64,000 bases of DNA from Varroa destructor. Its lineage: Eukaryota > Arthropoda > Arachnida > Mesostigmata > Varroidae. The stretch spans positions 22,809,061 to 22,873,060 of the forward strand of contig NW_019211456.1 of the NCBI RefSeq assembly GCF_002443255.2. The letters run 5' to 3'. This document shows, one piece after another, positions 51,077-64,000 of this stretch (the stretch's first letter is position 1; every line of letters begins with the position of its first letter). The notes beneath the pieces were generated by a model that did no database searches, had not been told where the DNA came from, and worked only from the letters and a program-made list of their open reading frames with translations. The position numbers and the translations under genes were made by a program.

Positions 51077-52590
51077 CTGTCAACAGTGGACAGTTTTATC
51101 TAGTCGTTTTTACATTGTCTATAAATTTTGATATCTGTTCTTTCTTGAACAGCAAAGAATCATCGTATTCTGTATAGGATTATGTAAATGGGTAGAATGT
51201 TGCCTTTAAATAAATTCGCAGCCGTCATAACGTTCAGAAGGATGGCACATCTGTCTTCGAGTCAAATCAATACTCGATTTCTTCTGGATTTAACATGGGC
51301 TGGTTCCTTAAGCTAGGAGATCAAGGTGCTTTGGGTCATGAAATCCCTTAATTCTGTACGTGTCGCTTTGAACAATTATTAACATCCAATTCAGTAACCC
51401 CTATTTGAACCTGCGTTGGATTGGCCGATAGTACTTTTGTGTAGCAAAATAACTTCTGGTTGTGTGGTTCAAATCCACAAGCAAAAAAATCTTTCAATAA
51501 AACGAAACGGTCTGTTATTTGCTTCCGTCGACGGAAAATTGTCCCATTCACCCTAGTCACTTGTGCCCGGTACTGTGTAATGTTAATTGACTATGTAAGT
51601 TAACAATCGGCCCAAGCTACTTGGTCGCTTACTGAAACCAATGTTCTTCGTATTTTACGTCGATACTTAAATCGTTAAGCATTACAAGCCATACAGCTGG
51701 CTGTCAGTTCGAGCAATGTTACTACTTCTGGATTCCAATTCAGACTGCCACGTGTTTAGGTAGCAAAGATGTTATTTACTGCGTTCAACTTTACGCCAGG
51801 TTTAATTCACCAGCTGCATTAATTTATTGAAACGAATAACCAAAATCCGATTCAAATAGTGAATTGTGTACACTAATATGAAATTACATAAGGAAGGAGC
51901 CTACTCAGGGCCTCATAAGGACCGTGAAAACAAGGACGGCAGTGTTCATGATAAAGTCTATCGGCGCTCAGATGAGCTCTCAAGAGACATGATAGAGTGC
52001 GTCTGCATTGATGTCATCAACTAACAGGTTATAGTACTCAGACTATTAGTGATAATGCCCAGCGCAGGCAGAGAAACCAGTGAGAAAAATATGGGGTGCT
52101 AAAAAATAATCTGTGATACGAAGATCCCCTTTGTGATAGTAGTATATATCTGTCTGGGTCGACTGTGAGAGCCAGAGAGATAAAAATTGCTCTAAGCCAA
52201 AGGAGAGGAATCGAATAATGTCTGCTGTATGATCTTTAATAGTTGGATTAAGCAGTGGCTTACTTTAAGCGATCACAAAAATTTAAATCTAATCGGCCTT
52301 GAGCTCAATTACATCTACATATTCCGATAACGATACGAAAGGTAACTCATAGTTTTGAGTCGCTGGCATACCGGTTCGACGTTGCAAGAGCTCATAACCT
52401 GAGTTGAATTTCTATTTACGCTACCCGACCGCTAAATGGAGCTAGGGGGCAGAATCGTTTATGTTGTTTGAAGTTTGGCATATCTTCTAACACAGAGTAT
52501 GGCCAACACGCATAGTCAGTGTAAGACCTTCGAATACAGCGAAAACATGTTGAGATCTGGAAGACGATCCGACGAAGTACTAAAGATTCA
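51077..52590. other. Non-coding stretch
   Basis: AT-rich, no gene recognised. A tRNA-like T arm at 51463-51479 was considered and rejected. Confidence 0.3.
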
Positions 52591-52594
52591 TGAA

Positions 52595-52860
52595 GATGGC
52601 GCAAAGGTGAATTGTAGTAAAATCCGAATATACCTGATTCTAAAGCTTCTCCGTGGGTCATCGAATTGCGCAAAGCTTGAATGAGATAGGGCATCGTTCA
52701 TCGATTGGCAATCATCATCGGCAAGACAAACTATCGCCTCCTGGGCCTTCAGTAATGTTGCTATATTTTCTATCAACTTCCACAAAAAAAAATGGAATTT
52801 TTGAAGTTCATTTCCGTTAGGTGTGACAAGCTTCTAGAATGGGTAAGACTCCTCTTGTTG
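52595..52860 (-). pseudogene. LINE reverse-transcriptase relic C
   Basis: A minus-strand frame (52803-52588) reads IPFFLWKLIENIATLLKAQE and then AIVCLADDDCQSMN. This matches the run from the end of RT motif B (GPLLFLLFINDI) to the catalytic A-D-D box with the usual spacing of about 20 residues. Just upstream, one frame away, TPNGNELQK stands where VPQGS-LG is expected. The frame then degenerates. The segment is short, lacks motif A, and is inactive. Confidence 0.45.
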
Positions 52861-55800
52861 AAAACAAGCAACGAACATTCTCATACAAGAATACGGAGCC
52901 CACCAATCAGGATTATATCCATAGCAAATCGCTTGAAGACTGCAAGCAAAATCCACCTACTAGAATGCTATTAGATTTGCCCGACGTGAATTTAAAGCCT
53001 AAATCAAAGGTCATAGCTCATGCGCGAATTTCGGTCCTATAAAGCAATGTGAGTTCGCAAAGTGACATGAAATTATGATATGGATACCAATATTAATACC
53101 GAATTAATTGCTGTTTGAATAGAGATATCCAATAATACCTGCTTAAGCTTAAACGAAGGAGCTTCGCTTCGGCATAAACTATCGCCATTGCCAAAGCAGG
53201 ATATAGAGTTGCGGTCTCTTGTGTTGTCCCGTATTCTAATCCTTCAATTAGCAACGATTTCCTGTTACTGTACCTCTACAACGTTGTCGTCCGCTGCATG
53301 CAGCATTTACGCGGGAGGCTCGCTTCAGATAGTCAAAAACAGTTGCATCGTAGTAGCACTCCGAAAATGTTATGATGGAATGGTAGCCACCAGCGTAGAA
53401 ATGTAATATGGCACACATTTCCTGCATTTTACATGGACGTCAGAAGCACCAGTCTAATGGGCAATTTAGCATTCATAAGCGGTTGCAGAAGCTTCATTAT
53501 GCAGGAAGCTCAATCATAACCGGATGCGTTTCTTACGCATAATTTCTTACCTCGTATGTATAACTGAGTAACAAAAATAGTTTTGAAACTATCACATCCT
53601 GAGTCTTGTTGTATAACTATCAATGCGATCATGTTTAAAAAATTCATTCTAGAACTTGCTTTGACCTTGGTTGTTACGTTACGTTTAGATTCTTCTCCAA
53701 CTTTATTACCCTTGCCAAAAACGGCCATTGATTCCTTTTTCGGTATGAAAAACGCCGGGGATCATCCACTAAGCTCAACATCCCACTTAGCACCTCGATC
53801 GATTTGCCCACCATATGGAAGCATTGGTTGACCTGCGGTATTTGCGACCCTTTTTTTTCAGGTAATTTTAGATAAATTACCGCATTCCTATCACATTCGT
53901 AGCTATATCATTATGACATTCTTTCTAGAGAAGTCACGACTAGTGGCACTGAAACCCAGAACTGAAAGTCATTACCGAGATTACTCCACCTGATTGTTGA
54001 ACTGAAAGCATTATGCTTAACCCTTCTGCCGTAGCGTTCTAGGTTACATCTGGCCGGCCTTAGCCTGCGCATAAGCTAATGCTTGCCAAACCACACGGAT
54101 CACGTTATGATGTCTTTGAAAACTTGAGTAGTAAGGTGATACTATGGAACAGATTGCGTTGGCCTGTAAGCTGCAGTAAAAAGTGAAGTTCATCGCAGTC
54201 TACTCGTTACTGATTAACAACATTGAACAACAGAGCGCTGCGGTCCAACCAACTGAGCACTTTCATTCACTTGGCGTAAAAATGTACGATGCAAGTAAAA
54301 TTGCTCGTTCGTAACTTAACAAAGTTACCTCAACAACTGAAACTATTCGAAAGCTCGAAACTCCCACCGTTGATGTCTGTACTTGATTATCGCCAACCAA
54401 TCAAGCCAACTCTTCATTTTAAAAAACATTAATGATCAACAAAGAATGTCCTCACACAATTACAATACTATGAAATATTTTTTTTAGTTTTTTTGTAAAT
54501 GTATTTTTAAGCATTGAAAAACGTTAATGGAGCAAGCCTAGATTTATGCAGGTGGATTGTATTAAGCGTGCCATTATTCTTATTCATATTAATGAAAGTA
54601 CGTACTCTATCATTGAACGCAGCAGGCTTCACATAAAAATGCTGCTATCGCGCTCGGTGCGTATAGCTTCGCTGGGGCTTAGAGGCTTGCACTAACTATT
54701 CTGAAGTATTGGAAAATAATCTTTTACATTATATATTTACGTTCTTAGTATATTGCATATAAGATCCGTCACCTAGCATGTCTTGAGTATCAATTTTAGC
54801 ATAATCGACTTCCTAGAAAAATCGTGTTTAGTATTGGTTCCACGTACGAATTTTTCGGCATCCCGTCAAGTGTATTGACGTGTTTTTTCGAAGTAGACGT
54901 GCCGTATCTACAAACAATATAGCTACAAATGAACGATTGCAAATTGTCGCATAAAGCCAGCTTTCTTTGCAATGGAATAATACAAAACCAGAGGTTCACG
55001 CCTAAATTATTTCATTAATGTATTTGTCAAATTTTAAAACACGACTTTTAATAAACACCAGTGAATTGCCTATAAGTGTTGAGGAGCATTTTAAGGTATA
55101 TTCAAGGTCGAGTATGGCTTATTTGCATACTGTCTAGAATGCTGAACTTGAAAATAATTTTTTTAAAGTCAACAGTAAATATGCAGAATAAGTAAGTAAC
55201 AGTTCTCGCAGAATCTTTGTGGCACTCCTGACGGGCGATTGCTCAGCAAATTGAACTTGCCAGTTACGGTTATCTTGATATTCCATTTATTGAGGTAACT
55301 GCAGATTCAGGCCAATATTTTTTTTATTAATTTAAAGTTTCTACTTCAACCTCGAAATAGAACAGTGGCAGACTCTGTCGAACGTCTTTGAGAAATTGAA
55401 GCAGATGGAGTCAGATATTCAGATACGATATTTAATCATCGAACTAGCTATACAAGAATAGGCTTGCCTTTCATGGAGCCATGCTGGATTCCGTCTGATA
55501 GACCCGTTTTAAGAGCGTATTATACAATGTGATAAATCACAAGCTCCTTGACCCCACGATTTAGAGTTTTTCTTATGCACTGGCAGGGTAAATATATTAT
55601 CGAAATGGTAAAAAGCGATCCGGTTTTTACAGCTACGTAACAGTACGAGTCGAAAAAGCTCGGAGTTTTCTCGCTGTTTATAAATTATTTGGAGAGCACA
55701 GCTGTGAGTGAGGCTGCATTTGAAGGCAAATGTTCTTATCTTACGTTCAGTTTGTACAAACGTAATGCAGAGCGAAAAACAGCCAGGCTCAGTATATTCT

Positions 55801-56270
55801 AGCTCGTATGAGCTAGTTTCGCTTGTGTTATTAGTGACCGAAGCACTAGAGCGGAAAACCTTTCAAAAAATCTCAGACCTCTGACTCGTATGCTCCGTTA
55901 TGACTTGTCCATTTCCCCTTAACCTTCTCTAACCTTATGTGCCCGTTCATCCGCACACGTAAGAAACTTCTTAGGGTTCGGAAATTAGAGTGCTAATTTT
56001 GCACGAATTCTTAATCAACAATACATAACTAACGCTTTGTTTGTAAAACCGCGTTTGAAACTTGGAAGGTCGGTTATTCATTATTGGCCTGTTGAATTTG
56101 TCGGAAATTTCTGGAGTTTGAAAGCGCCTCCATGATTGTCCAACAATACAAAGTGTAGCGAAGTAAATAATGCATACATCGACAGTACATTGCACCTAAA
56201 TAAATCCTAGCAGAATCGAAAGAACGAGTGCCGACTGGCTGAAAACAAACGCACACACGATACTATTTTA
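52861..56270. other. Non-coding stretch with unsupported frames
   Basis: A plus frame at 52839-53042 reads smoothly but lies opposite the LINE relic. A plus-strand acceptor before 53326 leads to 34 open codons ending TAA 53405, which could be a terminal exon but has no certain partner. From 53800 to 56270 the sequence is AT-rich with nothing recognised. Confidence 0.3.
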
Positions 56271-56273
56271 GAA

Positions 56274-56360
56274 GTGAACATGGCCAAGTGTGTTAGGGGT
56301 TCAGAGCTGATGAGGAAGGGGAGCTAAACGATTAACGACAGCTGGATTCGATACCAGACC
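56274..56360 (+). repeat. tRNA-Leu/Ser-like sequence, probably a SINE head or tRNA pseudogene
   Basis: TGGCCAAGTGTGTTAGG (56281-56297) closely matches the A box of class II tRNAs (TGGCCGAGTGGTTAAGG). GGATTCGATACC (56344-56355), 63 bases on, matches the B box with one inserted A. The spacing is what a tRNA with a long variable arm would give. The acceptor stem does not pair and the T loop carries the extra base, so it is not a working tRNA gene. A SINE built on such a tRNA is likely. Confidence 0.5.
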
Positions 56361-59300
56361 AAGGTCAATGGACGGCCAATAAACGCTTTGCTATCAGAGG
56401 CTCGGGTAGTGCTCGGCCGGTCGTGCCAGGCCCGACAGCAACTTGGTACGATTTCAGTGCATTTTTCTGTTAGCGTTTTTTTTTGTTAGTCTGAATTCTT
56501 GCACCTCTTGAGTTTCTGTCATGGTTCCGTACGTTATAGTTACTATTTAGGCTACAGTTGACGATCATGAGCTGTGTAAGGCGATTAGGCCTATCATATC
56601 ACTACGATGTTAACGTAATGTAATAAACAGCAGTTGACAAGAACCTAGTCTGAGGGTAGGACAATATAGAATTCTATTTGGCGCAACGTTCAACGGTGCT
56701 ACCTGACGTAAAGTCCTTGATTTAGACAATGCTTAATCGAACCTAAAAAGTTGACCACATAGAGCTACAACAAGGCCTCTAAGGTGAATAAACCTGGGTC
56801 TAGTAATAGCCAAGAATCGTGAAATCAGCTCAGAAGAAAGTAAACACATATACAATCGATATAACATTAAATGATTTTATCCCGCAGCTTTTATTTGGTG
56901 TATGTTGCGAAAAGTGGTACCGGATTGCAACCGCAAATTGGAAGAGACTCTATTAAGACAACATTAGCAGAATGCCAAGGTCTAATCAGAAGCGTCAGTA
57001 AACCAGAAGACAGATCGTCTGAACTTTTTTTCCTTTTGTACGACTAAAGAGAGGTAATTCGCAACTTAGGTGATCGTCCTTGCAGAATAGTTCCATTCGA
57101 ACAGATGCAAGATTGTCATGAGCTGCGTCAAAAAGGACGCTAGTATAGATGCCATTTAAAAATCCGTGTTGACCATAGAATGGCCAAACGCTTCGCGTCA
57201 AATTAGACAATACTTTTAGAGGAATTGCACATCTGCGACGGTGTGCTTAGCTTAAGATCGCAGCCTAGGCTCAAATGGCTCGCGTCCCGAGAACGCGATT
57301 TAGGGCGTGTACCAATGTGTATAATACATATATTTACAATTTTTTCTATCCACATCGATGGATGGCTAAACCGAGTGTTCAATTGCCGTTCGTATCGATT
57401 CATTTATAATAGCGCCGCGATTTCATATCGTTGTGATCGCACGTCAGTTTGTACATAAGGCCGCACAAGGCCCGTTGCCTGCGCGCTGTCACGCCAACAG
57501 AGATTTTCATCGGATGACCACACGATCTAATCGAGTAAATTCGTAGCTATCCAAACGTGTATATACGCAAAGAAGTGGAGGCGTAAGAAGCGTCCGTAAA
57601 CAGTGGAACACGTATAATAATAACTTTGTTCACCGTACACAGTCGTATTCAGCGTTTGGAACATTAGTTTGCTATCTGCCATTAAGTGCGGAGAGCTGCA
57701 TCCAGCATCAACGATCAGCAGCGAAATGGAGAAAGAAAAAAGGGTTACTGAACTTACGCAAATAAGTAGCTATCATGAAATATATAAGCGTTAGAGCTAC
57801 GATACAAGTTTTTTAGCCAAGCTAATTGTTGCTTGCGGCTTTCTTTACCTAATTCATACATACATAAGTCCAATGGTTACTTCAATATTAACGTAATTGT
57901 ACTTTATATATTGACGCTTACTGATACTTCAAGCTATCATCTTCTTTGCCGCTCGCGGTGAGGTGCGAAATTATTACCGTTCATTCGAAAGAGCAACGCG
58001 TCTTCATGACGGAATAGAGGTCTATAGTTTTATGATAATAATACGATAGTATGTAATTGCTTTTTAGAATAAAAAGGTTCGTGTGTAATTTCGTCGTCCA
58101 ACACATTGGTGTTTTGCTCCTTGTATACCGCCAGCGTTTTCCAATTCGAATACCATTTACTAAACTCATACTTCCTGTTCTATAACCCGGCCTCGCTCCT
58201 GATCCTAGCGCTGCTTTAATTCCAGGCCATGATTCCATGTAGGTATGAATAGAATTAATAAAAAGGTAAGTCACTCTATCTATCCACTTTCAAAAGCCAC
58301 GCTACGGCGCACACGTACGGCCAATGTTTATTACTAATTTTATACAAGGTATTAGGAAAAAGTATTGAAAAACTCATTGGTCGAAATTTTCCATGTATCA
58401 TTTTTTAGCGTGGCGTTTTATTATCAGTTTAGGTTAGTAAAAACACGTCCCCCTAGTAGCACTTGCTGACAAACCATATCGGTGGATTTCAGCAGTATTT
58501 GAGTCTGCTGCTATAGAGCCAAAATGTGCTTAATGTACATTAATGGAAGGAACGACGACGACGCCAGAGAACCAATGGAGGATGGACTTACAGCGGCCAA
58601 CTACGCGGCTAGATAAACCGTGCGCTGGACGTACAATAGAGTGCCCATTACGAGGCGAAACACACCATAAAATAGTTTTCTTTTTACTGGAACGGCAACT
58701 TTTTTCTGCTCTCTTTGTAGCCATTAGAGCTAGTGCCTAGACGCTTACAGAATATCCTTTATAAATACGATAATACAAATATGAGTAAAAGTTTGCCGAT
58801 CTCTGCCAATCTTTTTAATCTTGCGTGGCATGGTTCTAGACGTATATAAACAATACGTAGTGAGCGCTAAATGAAAATGAAGTTATACATTTAGATTAGA
58901 ATAATCAGACAAGCAAGTATAAATGAGAATTAGCACAAATATCCGAAACCCAGCTGTGCCAATCATATGAAAACAATTTAAAGATTTCTTTTTCCACTAT
59001 TTCTTATAGTTTGTACGCTTAACTAAGCATTGGGAAATGATCAGTTGTTATGTGTCTAATGTATAATCGTTCTTTGACAGTATCAGGACAAAAGTTTATC
59101 CTACTAGGACACTATATCTGTATAATGTTTTGACCTTTACAACGGATATTGCCGTTACAGACAGTTGGCTTCTTTCACCACGGAGCGAAATGTGTCTATG
59201 TTCAGTTTCGCTCCTAAACTGTTTCATACGACCCTAAGCTTAGCAGACAAATATCTTGCTTGCCCACCATGACGAGAACACTATTAAATCTCTCTGGCGC

Positions 59301-60996
59301 AACCTCGCAGGCAGTACTGTTATACTAAACAGAACTTTTACTATAACCTCAGAGGAAAGCTTGTGGGTTTTAGATACGTTTTCTAACCATTCTCTACTAT
59401 GGTGAGGTAATGGAACAATAAATTGCGTGGAAACCAAAAAGGGTTTACTATATAAATAACAACGGCATTTTGCATAGCTTTGCTTTGAAGCCTGCTATAA
59501 AAAATTTCTTAACTATTCCACCTCAAATGTTGGCAAAGGGGGCGGAAGCGGGGCAAAATCGCACGGACTTGCACAGTCGACCTGCACAACCAAGTTAGCA
59601 CCTACTGCGCTGGACAAAACCAATACATTTCAACTTACTATAATTCTAATCAGCATCACTTATTTTAAAAAGACACAATGTAAGTCTATTCGACAGAGTG
59701 CAGGCGATCGTAAACTTCCAAGACTGAATGTCCTGCAACGATGCTGGGTCTAAATCTCATTTAGAAGAGTATGTACTGTTGAACCCGAGACGCCTCTATG
59801 AAACGATTAATAGATTCCTGATGTTTGACGTGTTATTTAACAAGTTCTTCAACAAGAGTTGACAACATGCTCAATCTAAATGCTCGCTTATATCCTCCTA
59901 TAGTTTTCTATACCGTGATTTGCATAAGCAGAAACATGCCCTTGTTCAAGCAACATTCTGTGACTAGCAATGATTATAGCAAATTACTTACAATAAACAA
60001 TATATAAAAACATACTATATCCATACATTATCGGCGTATATATGACACAGATGAGTCTTGACACGCGATACATATCGTTACATCCAGAGAAATGTTTCGC
60101 GATGGCATTTAGGCAAGGCTAATAAAGGGCAATCTATGCAAGTAGCTAGTTTATAGTGTCCCTTGATATCTAGGCTATACATTTGGCACTATGCTAAACG
60201 CTGTAACGGTTCAGCGAGCGCACGTTGAGTGATATCGAAGGCCACGACAATTCCGTCAACGAGCCTAGCCAGCGAGCTTGTCACAGAAGAGCCATTGCCA
60301 ACGCTCAATAATCTTGACGCTTCTAGCACCTAACTATCAGGAAGGCCTAATGGGCTTAATAGGTTAACCCTTAAGATTTGTCCAGCTGGACCCTTAAAAC
60401 AAATCGCACCACTGTCTGCGACCAAGCTGCACGCATTTGGTAGGCAACGCTATGTTTCGGTCTGGCTCGAGAGCAGAGGCAATAAAGATTGCATAACTTT
60501 ATTTCTGATTGGCTCTTGGCGCTGAATAGTACTAGTGTGAAATGCGGTTATCACGATATCTGCTAACACGCGTCTATACGAAAATCTGCATTTTTTATTA
60601 GTCTGCTTACTTGTATCAAATCATATTCACGTCGTAGAGAGCTTATCAAGACGAGAAGGAATTGGATTGCTTGGCTATTAGGTCTAATGTAGACTAAAAT
60701 AACCAAACGAAGCGAAACAGCGTGCAAAATATGACCATAGTTAAGGGTCCATCTTCCCTATTGGATATCTATCCTTAGTCCGCCCATATTGACGAGTGAA
60801 AATGCTTTCGTACAATTCAGTGAGCAGTTATGTATACGAAGATCTCCTACGCAGAAATCAGGTTCATCTCTAATGTATTGCAATCTGTGTGGCATGCACC
60901 CTAAGGCGGATCTATCTGAGCATGTTGATTTGAGAGCTGGGGAATTGAGTAAATGACGGTATCACATACTAACCCACATCGATAAGTTAGCTAAGT
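56361..60996. other. Long non-coding stretch
   Basis: AT-rich. A minus frame of 97 codons at 58274-57981 and a plus frame at 58543-58740 have no splice support or motif. No transposon, RNA gene or repeat was recognised. Confidence 0.3.
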
Positions 60997-61245
60997 CTAC
61001 TGTGCGTACTGTGATATGGGAAATGTTGCTATTTGAAGCAGAAGTTGAAGAGCAGTAGTGAAATCTTCCAGGCCCATATCACTGCCTATGCCCTTCTTTT
61101 CCTTATTTAGCATAATTTTCAACCGATCTGGCGAAGCCTGAGCATTCAAATAGATGTGGACCCGCTTGCAGGAGTTCTCCGGCGTATCTTCATCTTGACA
61201 ACATTGCCATTTATTACTGAAGTGCTCGTACTTGCGCGTAAACTC
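60997..61245 (-). CDS. Candidate terminal exon, function unknown
   Basis: After ATAATGTGCAG the minus strand is open for 83 codons to TAG at 60997. It begins EFTRKYEHFSNKWQCC, continues RVHIYLNAQASPDRLKIMLN and ends in a leucine-rich stretch. The high proportion of charged residues and the even codon choice look genuinely protein-like. The acceptor lacks a good pyrimidine tract. No family was recognised, and a transposon protein fragment is possible given the LINE relic 500 bases away. Confidence 0.25.
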   Translation of the reverse strand, partial: EFTRKYEHFSNKWQCCQDEDTPENSCKRVHIYLNAQASPDRLKIMLNKEKKGIGSDMGLEDFTTALQLLLQIATFPISQYAQ

Positions 61246-61754
61246 CTGCACATTATCACGCGCCGCTTATCATCGCACTAAATTGATATATCTTAAAGAA
61301 AGGACATTTCGAGTAAACTACATCCTGTGAGCACGATAAACTTATGCCTTTGCACGATCTGATTAGCAAACGGGTATAATCTCACCTGAAACGTCCGAAT
61401 CAGATCCGATAATTCTACAATATATGGTCGAGTGAATTGCAATTACGCATTAACTGTCACGTATAAGTAAAATGTTCAAGTTTTTCCAATTGAATTTAAC
61501 TCAACGCAAGATCATCTAAAAGGATCACGGATAGAGTAAATTTACGTTACAAATAGGTTTCCGTTAGTTTGCCTATTTTTGTTTGGACTAGATCTTGCTG
61601 CATTTTATCGTGCATCCCGGCAGGTTGTATCCCGGCAGGGAGCGGAATAGGGGATCGAAGCCAACGGAGTGAACGACCCAAGTCATGGCTCATTTATTAA
61701 ATCCCCCAAGCCAGCCAGTATGTTAGTCAGCTAACCCGAGGTAAGTGGGGCATC

Positions 61755-61975
61755 TCAGAGATGTTCTCTGCTACCGTTACCGGTTTCTATATGACAAAGA
61801 GGAAAGCCAGCAGTGGGGAGCGCTCAAGCGTGGCCTGATGCCAGGCCCCATTTCTCCCTCGTTCTTTCCCTATAGAGCGGGTATGCAAAGGAATAAGGGT
61901 AAATTACATATGTACGCGCAGTGAATAGTGATCATCATATATGCTGATGATATGCCACAGAGAAGATATAAACAT
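61755..61975 (+). pseudogene. LINE reverse-transcriptase relic B
   Basis: One plus-strand frame contains RGLMPGPISPSFFPY (61829-61873), matching the RG-V-PQGS-LSP-LF-Y box. With a single TGA between, it then reads VIIIYADDMPQ (61928-61960), the catalytic Y-A-D-D box, at the normal spacing. In a neighbouring frame FYMTKRKASSGERSS (61779-61823) fits the YLTNRKQ-V...S segment that precedes it. The element is eroded by the stop and a frameshift. No endonuclease or 3' tail was identified. Confidence 0.6.
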
Positions 61976-64000
61976 ATCAAGTTTGACAACGTTTGAGTTT
62001 AGGAGAAAGCCGTAAACGCTGTGGCCACATTCCTGGTATGCATGCTATTACCTGTCTCACAGATTCATTGGCGTAACCTGTGTGCGCTTATTCAACAATC
62101 CAATAAGCGAGCTAAGGGAAATGCCGTTTGAGGATGAGTTTCAATCCCATGTAAGAACCTATATGGTCACCTAAATATGATCTACTTCTTAAACCGTAGA
62201 TTCATTTTTCCGGATTCCCCTTTTGGATATCTGTAAGCGAGAAATTTTCAAACATTCATCCTGTAGTCAGCCGTAAATGCTAAAACGAAGGTTTTTTTTT
62301 TATTGAAATCAGCTATATTCGAAATAAATCTGCAAATAAGCAGTGCCGCTAGCCAAAAAAAATTATTTGTTTATAACAAATAGTAATTATATAAACAAAA
62401 GGGAATAACAATAACGGTAATAATAATTATGCTTTCATAAGCGAATTCGGCGGACTTTGAAATTCTCTAATTAGTAGGCTTAGAATAATAATGTGTAGTA
62501 TATGTTAGAGGTACCCTCCGTTTTTACACGCTTTTTGCAAGGCTCTGCCAGTTTGTAGACCACCATATAGCTGCCATTGGCGTTCCATATGTAATTTTTT
62601 CTGTCTACGCCTTTTCGAAGTAAATCGGCAATAGGAAATACTTATCCACACGAATTGCCTGTTTTAGGGCTGAAAAGCTTTATGATCACACAGACTTAAG
62701 TTGAAAGAACGAGCGGGTTGAAGCCAATGTTGGACTTCCCTTTGTTCAACCCAAAAACTTGTTTAAACACGGCGATAAGTTCTGGCATTGCCGTTGCCAC
62801 CAAGTACATAGACTTCGGTTGCCATGTCAGCAGTCTATGAGTCTTTTCAGGAACCGGACACAGCCAGCTGCATTCATTGTGCCATGTTCGGCAAGTATTT
62901 CATAGTAATGGATATTCATGATGTGCATTGCAAGTGCTATCGTCATCCTACGTCTAAACCCACTTGAAACTACCACCGCACTCGATTTCCCTCTGTCGCG
63001 ACGCTATGGTCCCTTTCCGGCTAACGGTAAGTATTGAGCTGTGCCCCCTCTGTGGTAATCGTATGCTCTGGATGGGTTTCTTGTTGATTAAAGCTCCGCA
63101 AATCACACGTGGAATATACCACACGTATCCCAAACTGGCCTGGAGTCAGTTTTCCGGATACTCATTTTTTATTTAGCTTTTTTCCAGTTTCCAATGATTG
63201 AGTTATCTGTAACACGTTACATATGAAATGCCAACTTTGTCCTACAAAGCCTTTACAGCTCGTGTTTGTCAAAAGTCATTTTTAAAGTCCGCCGCAGACA
63301 ATATCAGCATTAGCAATAAAAGTAACGACAATATATGCAAATAATAAAAGTAAGTCTATAGTCGGAAGTGAGCAGTCTAATAGCTAAGAGAAGTACTATA
63401 GTTACGAAAAAAGCTAGACTTTTGTAAGGTGGAACACCGATTTACTTTATACCAGCCCCAATAACATGTTTTCATTTCCTTTTTTTTATAGCCAGACTTA
63501 CTTTAACCTACTGTCTATGCATAGTGTTTGGTCAGTGACAAACATTAGTGCGTAGTCTATCATTCTTACGTATTCACAAAGTATAACTATCGCAAGCTAA
63601 CTACGATCGATGGAAAAGTCTACAGTTATTTTTTTTCCTGCCGGACGTGAGAGCAAATCCTTATTTGTTCCCTTATATAAGCACAACTGTCGTATAGTAC
63701 ATGTCGTTGGTGAAACTTGAGCCAACAGTTCTCTGGCTTTTTGATAGGTAAATGCTGATACACATCAGCAAGCTGTCCCATATGGCCTATTTGTTCCGGT
63801 AGATTTCGTACGGTGCTTTTAGCACTAGTCGTTATGTGTTCAGTTTTCGTCCGCTGTTCGCTCTACAGCTAACGCAAAACCATGACGTGCCTTTATGATA
63901 TAAAATGTGTTCCGTCAGGAACCGTGTGCAATTCGTCACAATCATTTCCTGCAAACTCGTTGTTATCACCAGTATATAGCTAATTGAAACAGCACCTGTG
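61976..64000. other. Non-coding stretch
   Basis: The first few hundred bases may be the decayed remainder of LINE relic B. A plus frame at 62964-63176 has no splice or motif support. The rest is AT-rich with short poly-T and poly-A runs. Confidence 0.3.

Noticed and set aside
51463..51487. tRNA-like T arm (TGTGG-TTCAAAT-CCACA)
   Set aside because: The five-pair stem and loop are perfect, but no acceptor, D or anticodon arm pairs upstream at tRNA distances.
52839..53042. Smooth-looking 68-codon plus-strand frame
   Set aside because: Its start overlaps the minus-strand RT relic and competing splice readings of the same bases, and it has no motif or partner exon.

Overview
This window looks like a stretch of arthropod nuclear genome. 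It has about 40% GC, no long open reading frames, small exons bounded by GT-AG introns, TA microsatellites, and eroded mariner, Tc1 and LINE copies. A mite or tick is a reasonable guess, because the one gene read with confidence resembles the mite group-7-allergen branch of lipid-binding (TULIP) proteins. That assignment is inference. No bacterial operon, rRNA, CRISPR array, intact virus or intact transposon was seen.

Layout. 0-6.4 kb: mostly non-coding, with a weak three-exon candidate at 2.19-3.06 kb, a perfect 20-bp hairpin at 4.4 kb and a poly-G run. 6.5-9.45 kb: the best gene, minus strand, five to seven coding exons that all join in phase 0, encoding a secreted protein of about 275 residues. 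11.7-13.5 kb: candidate plus-strand exons with good splice sites but one unresolved phase mismatch. 13.5-27.9 kb: mostly empty, with a tRNA-derived SINE-like piece at 17.9 kb and TA repeats at 20.0 and 26.4 kb. 27.9-29.7 kb: ambiguous exon-like reading frames. 33.6-35.6 kb: GC-richer, with minus-strand candidate exons, one of which translates a (GAC)n microsatellite into poly-aspartate. 36.1-36.6 kb: a Tc1-like transposase relic. 37.5-38.9 kb: GC-rich, with a 16-bp perfect hairpin and a diverged internal duplication. 44 kb: one candidate exon. 48.0-49.0 kb: a mariner transposase relic. 49.4-51.1, 52.6-52.9 and 61.7-62.0 kb: three separate LINE reverse-transcriptase relics, each showing the F/Y/L-A-D-D box. 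56.3 kb: a second SINE/tRNA-like piece. The rest is AT-rich sequence in which nothing was recognised.

The genes do not form a visible pathway. The secreted TULIP-like protein stands alone, and the commonest identifiable content is transposon debris. Apart from that gene and the transposase/RT relics, exon calls rest on splice-site and frame reasoning only and carry low confidence. No previously undescribed system was found.
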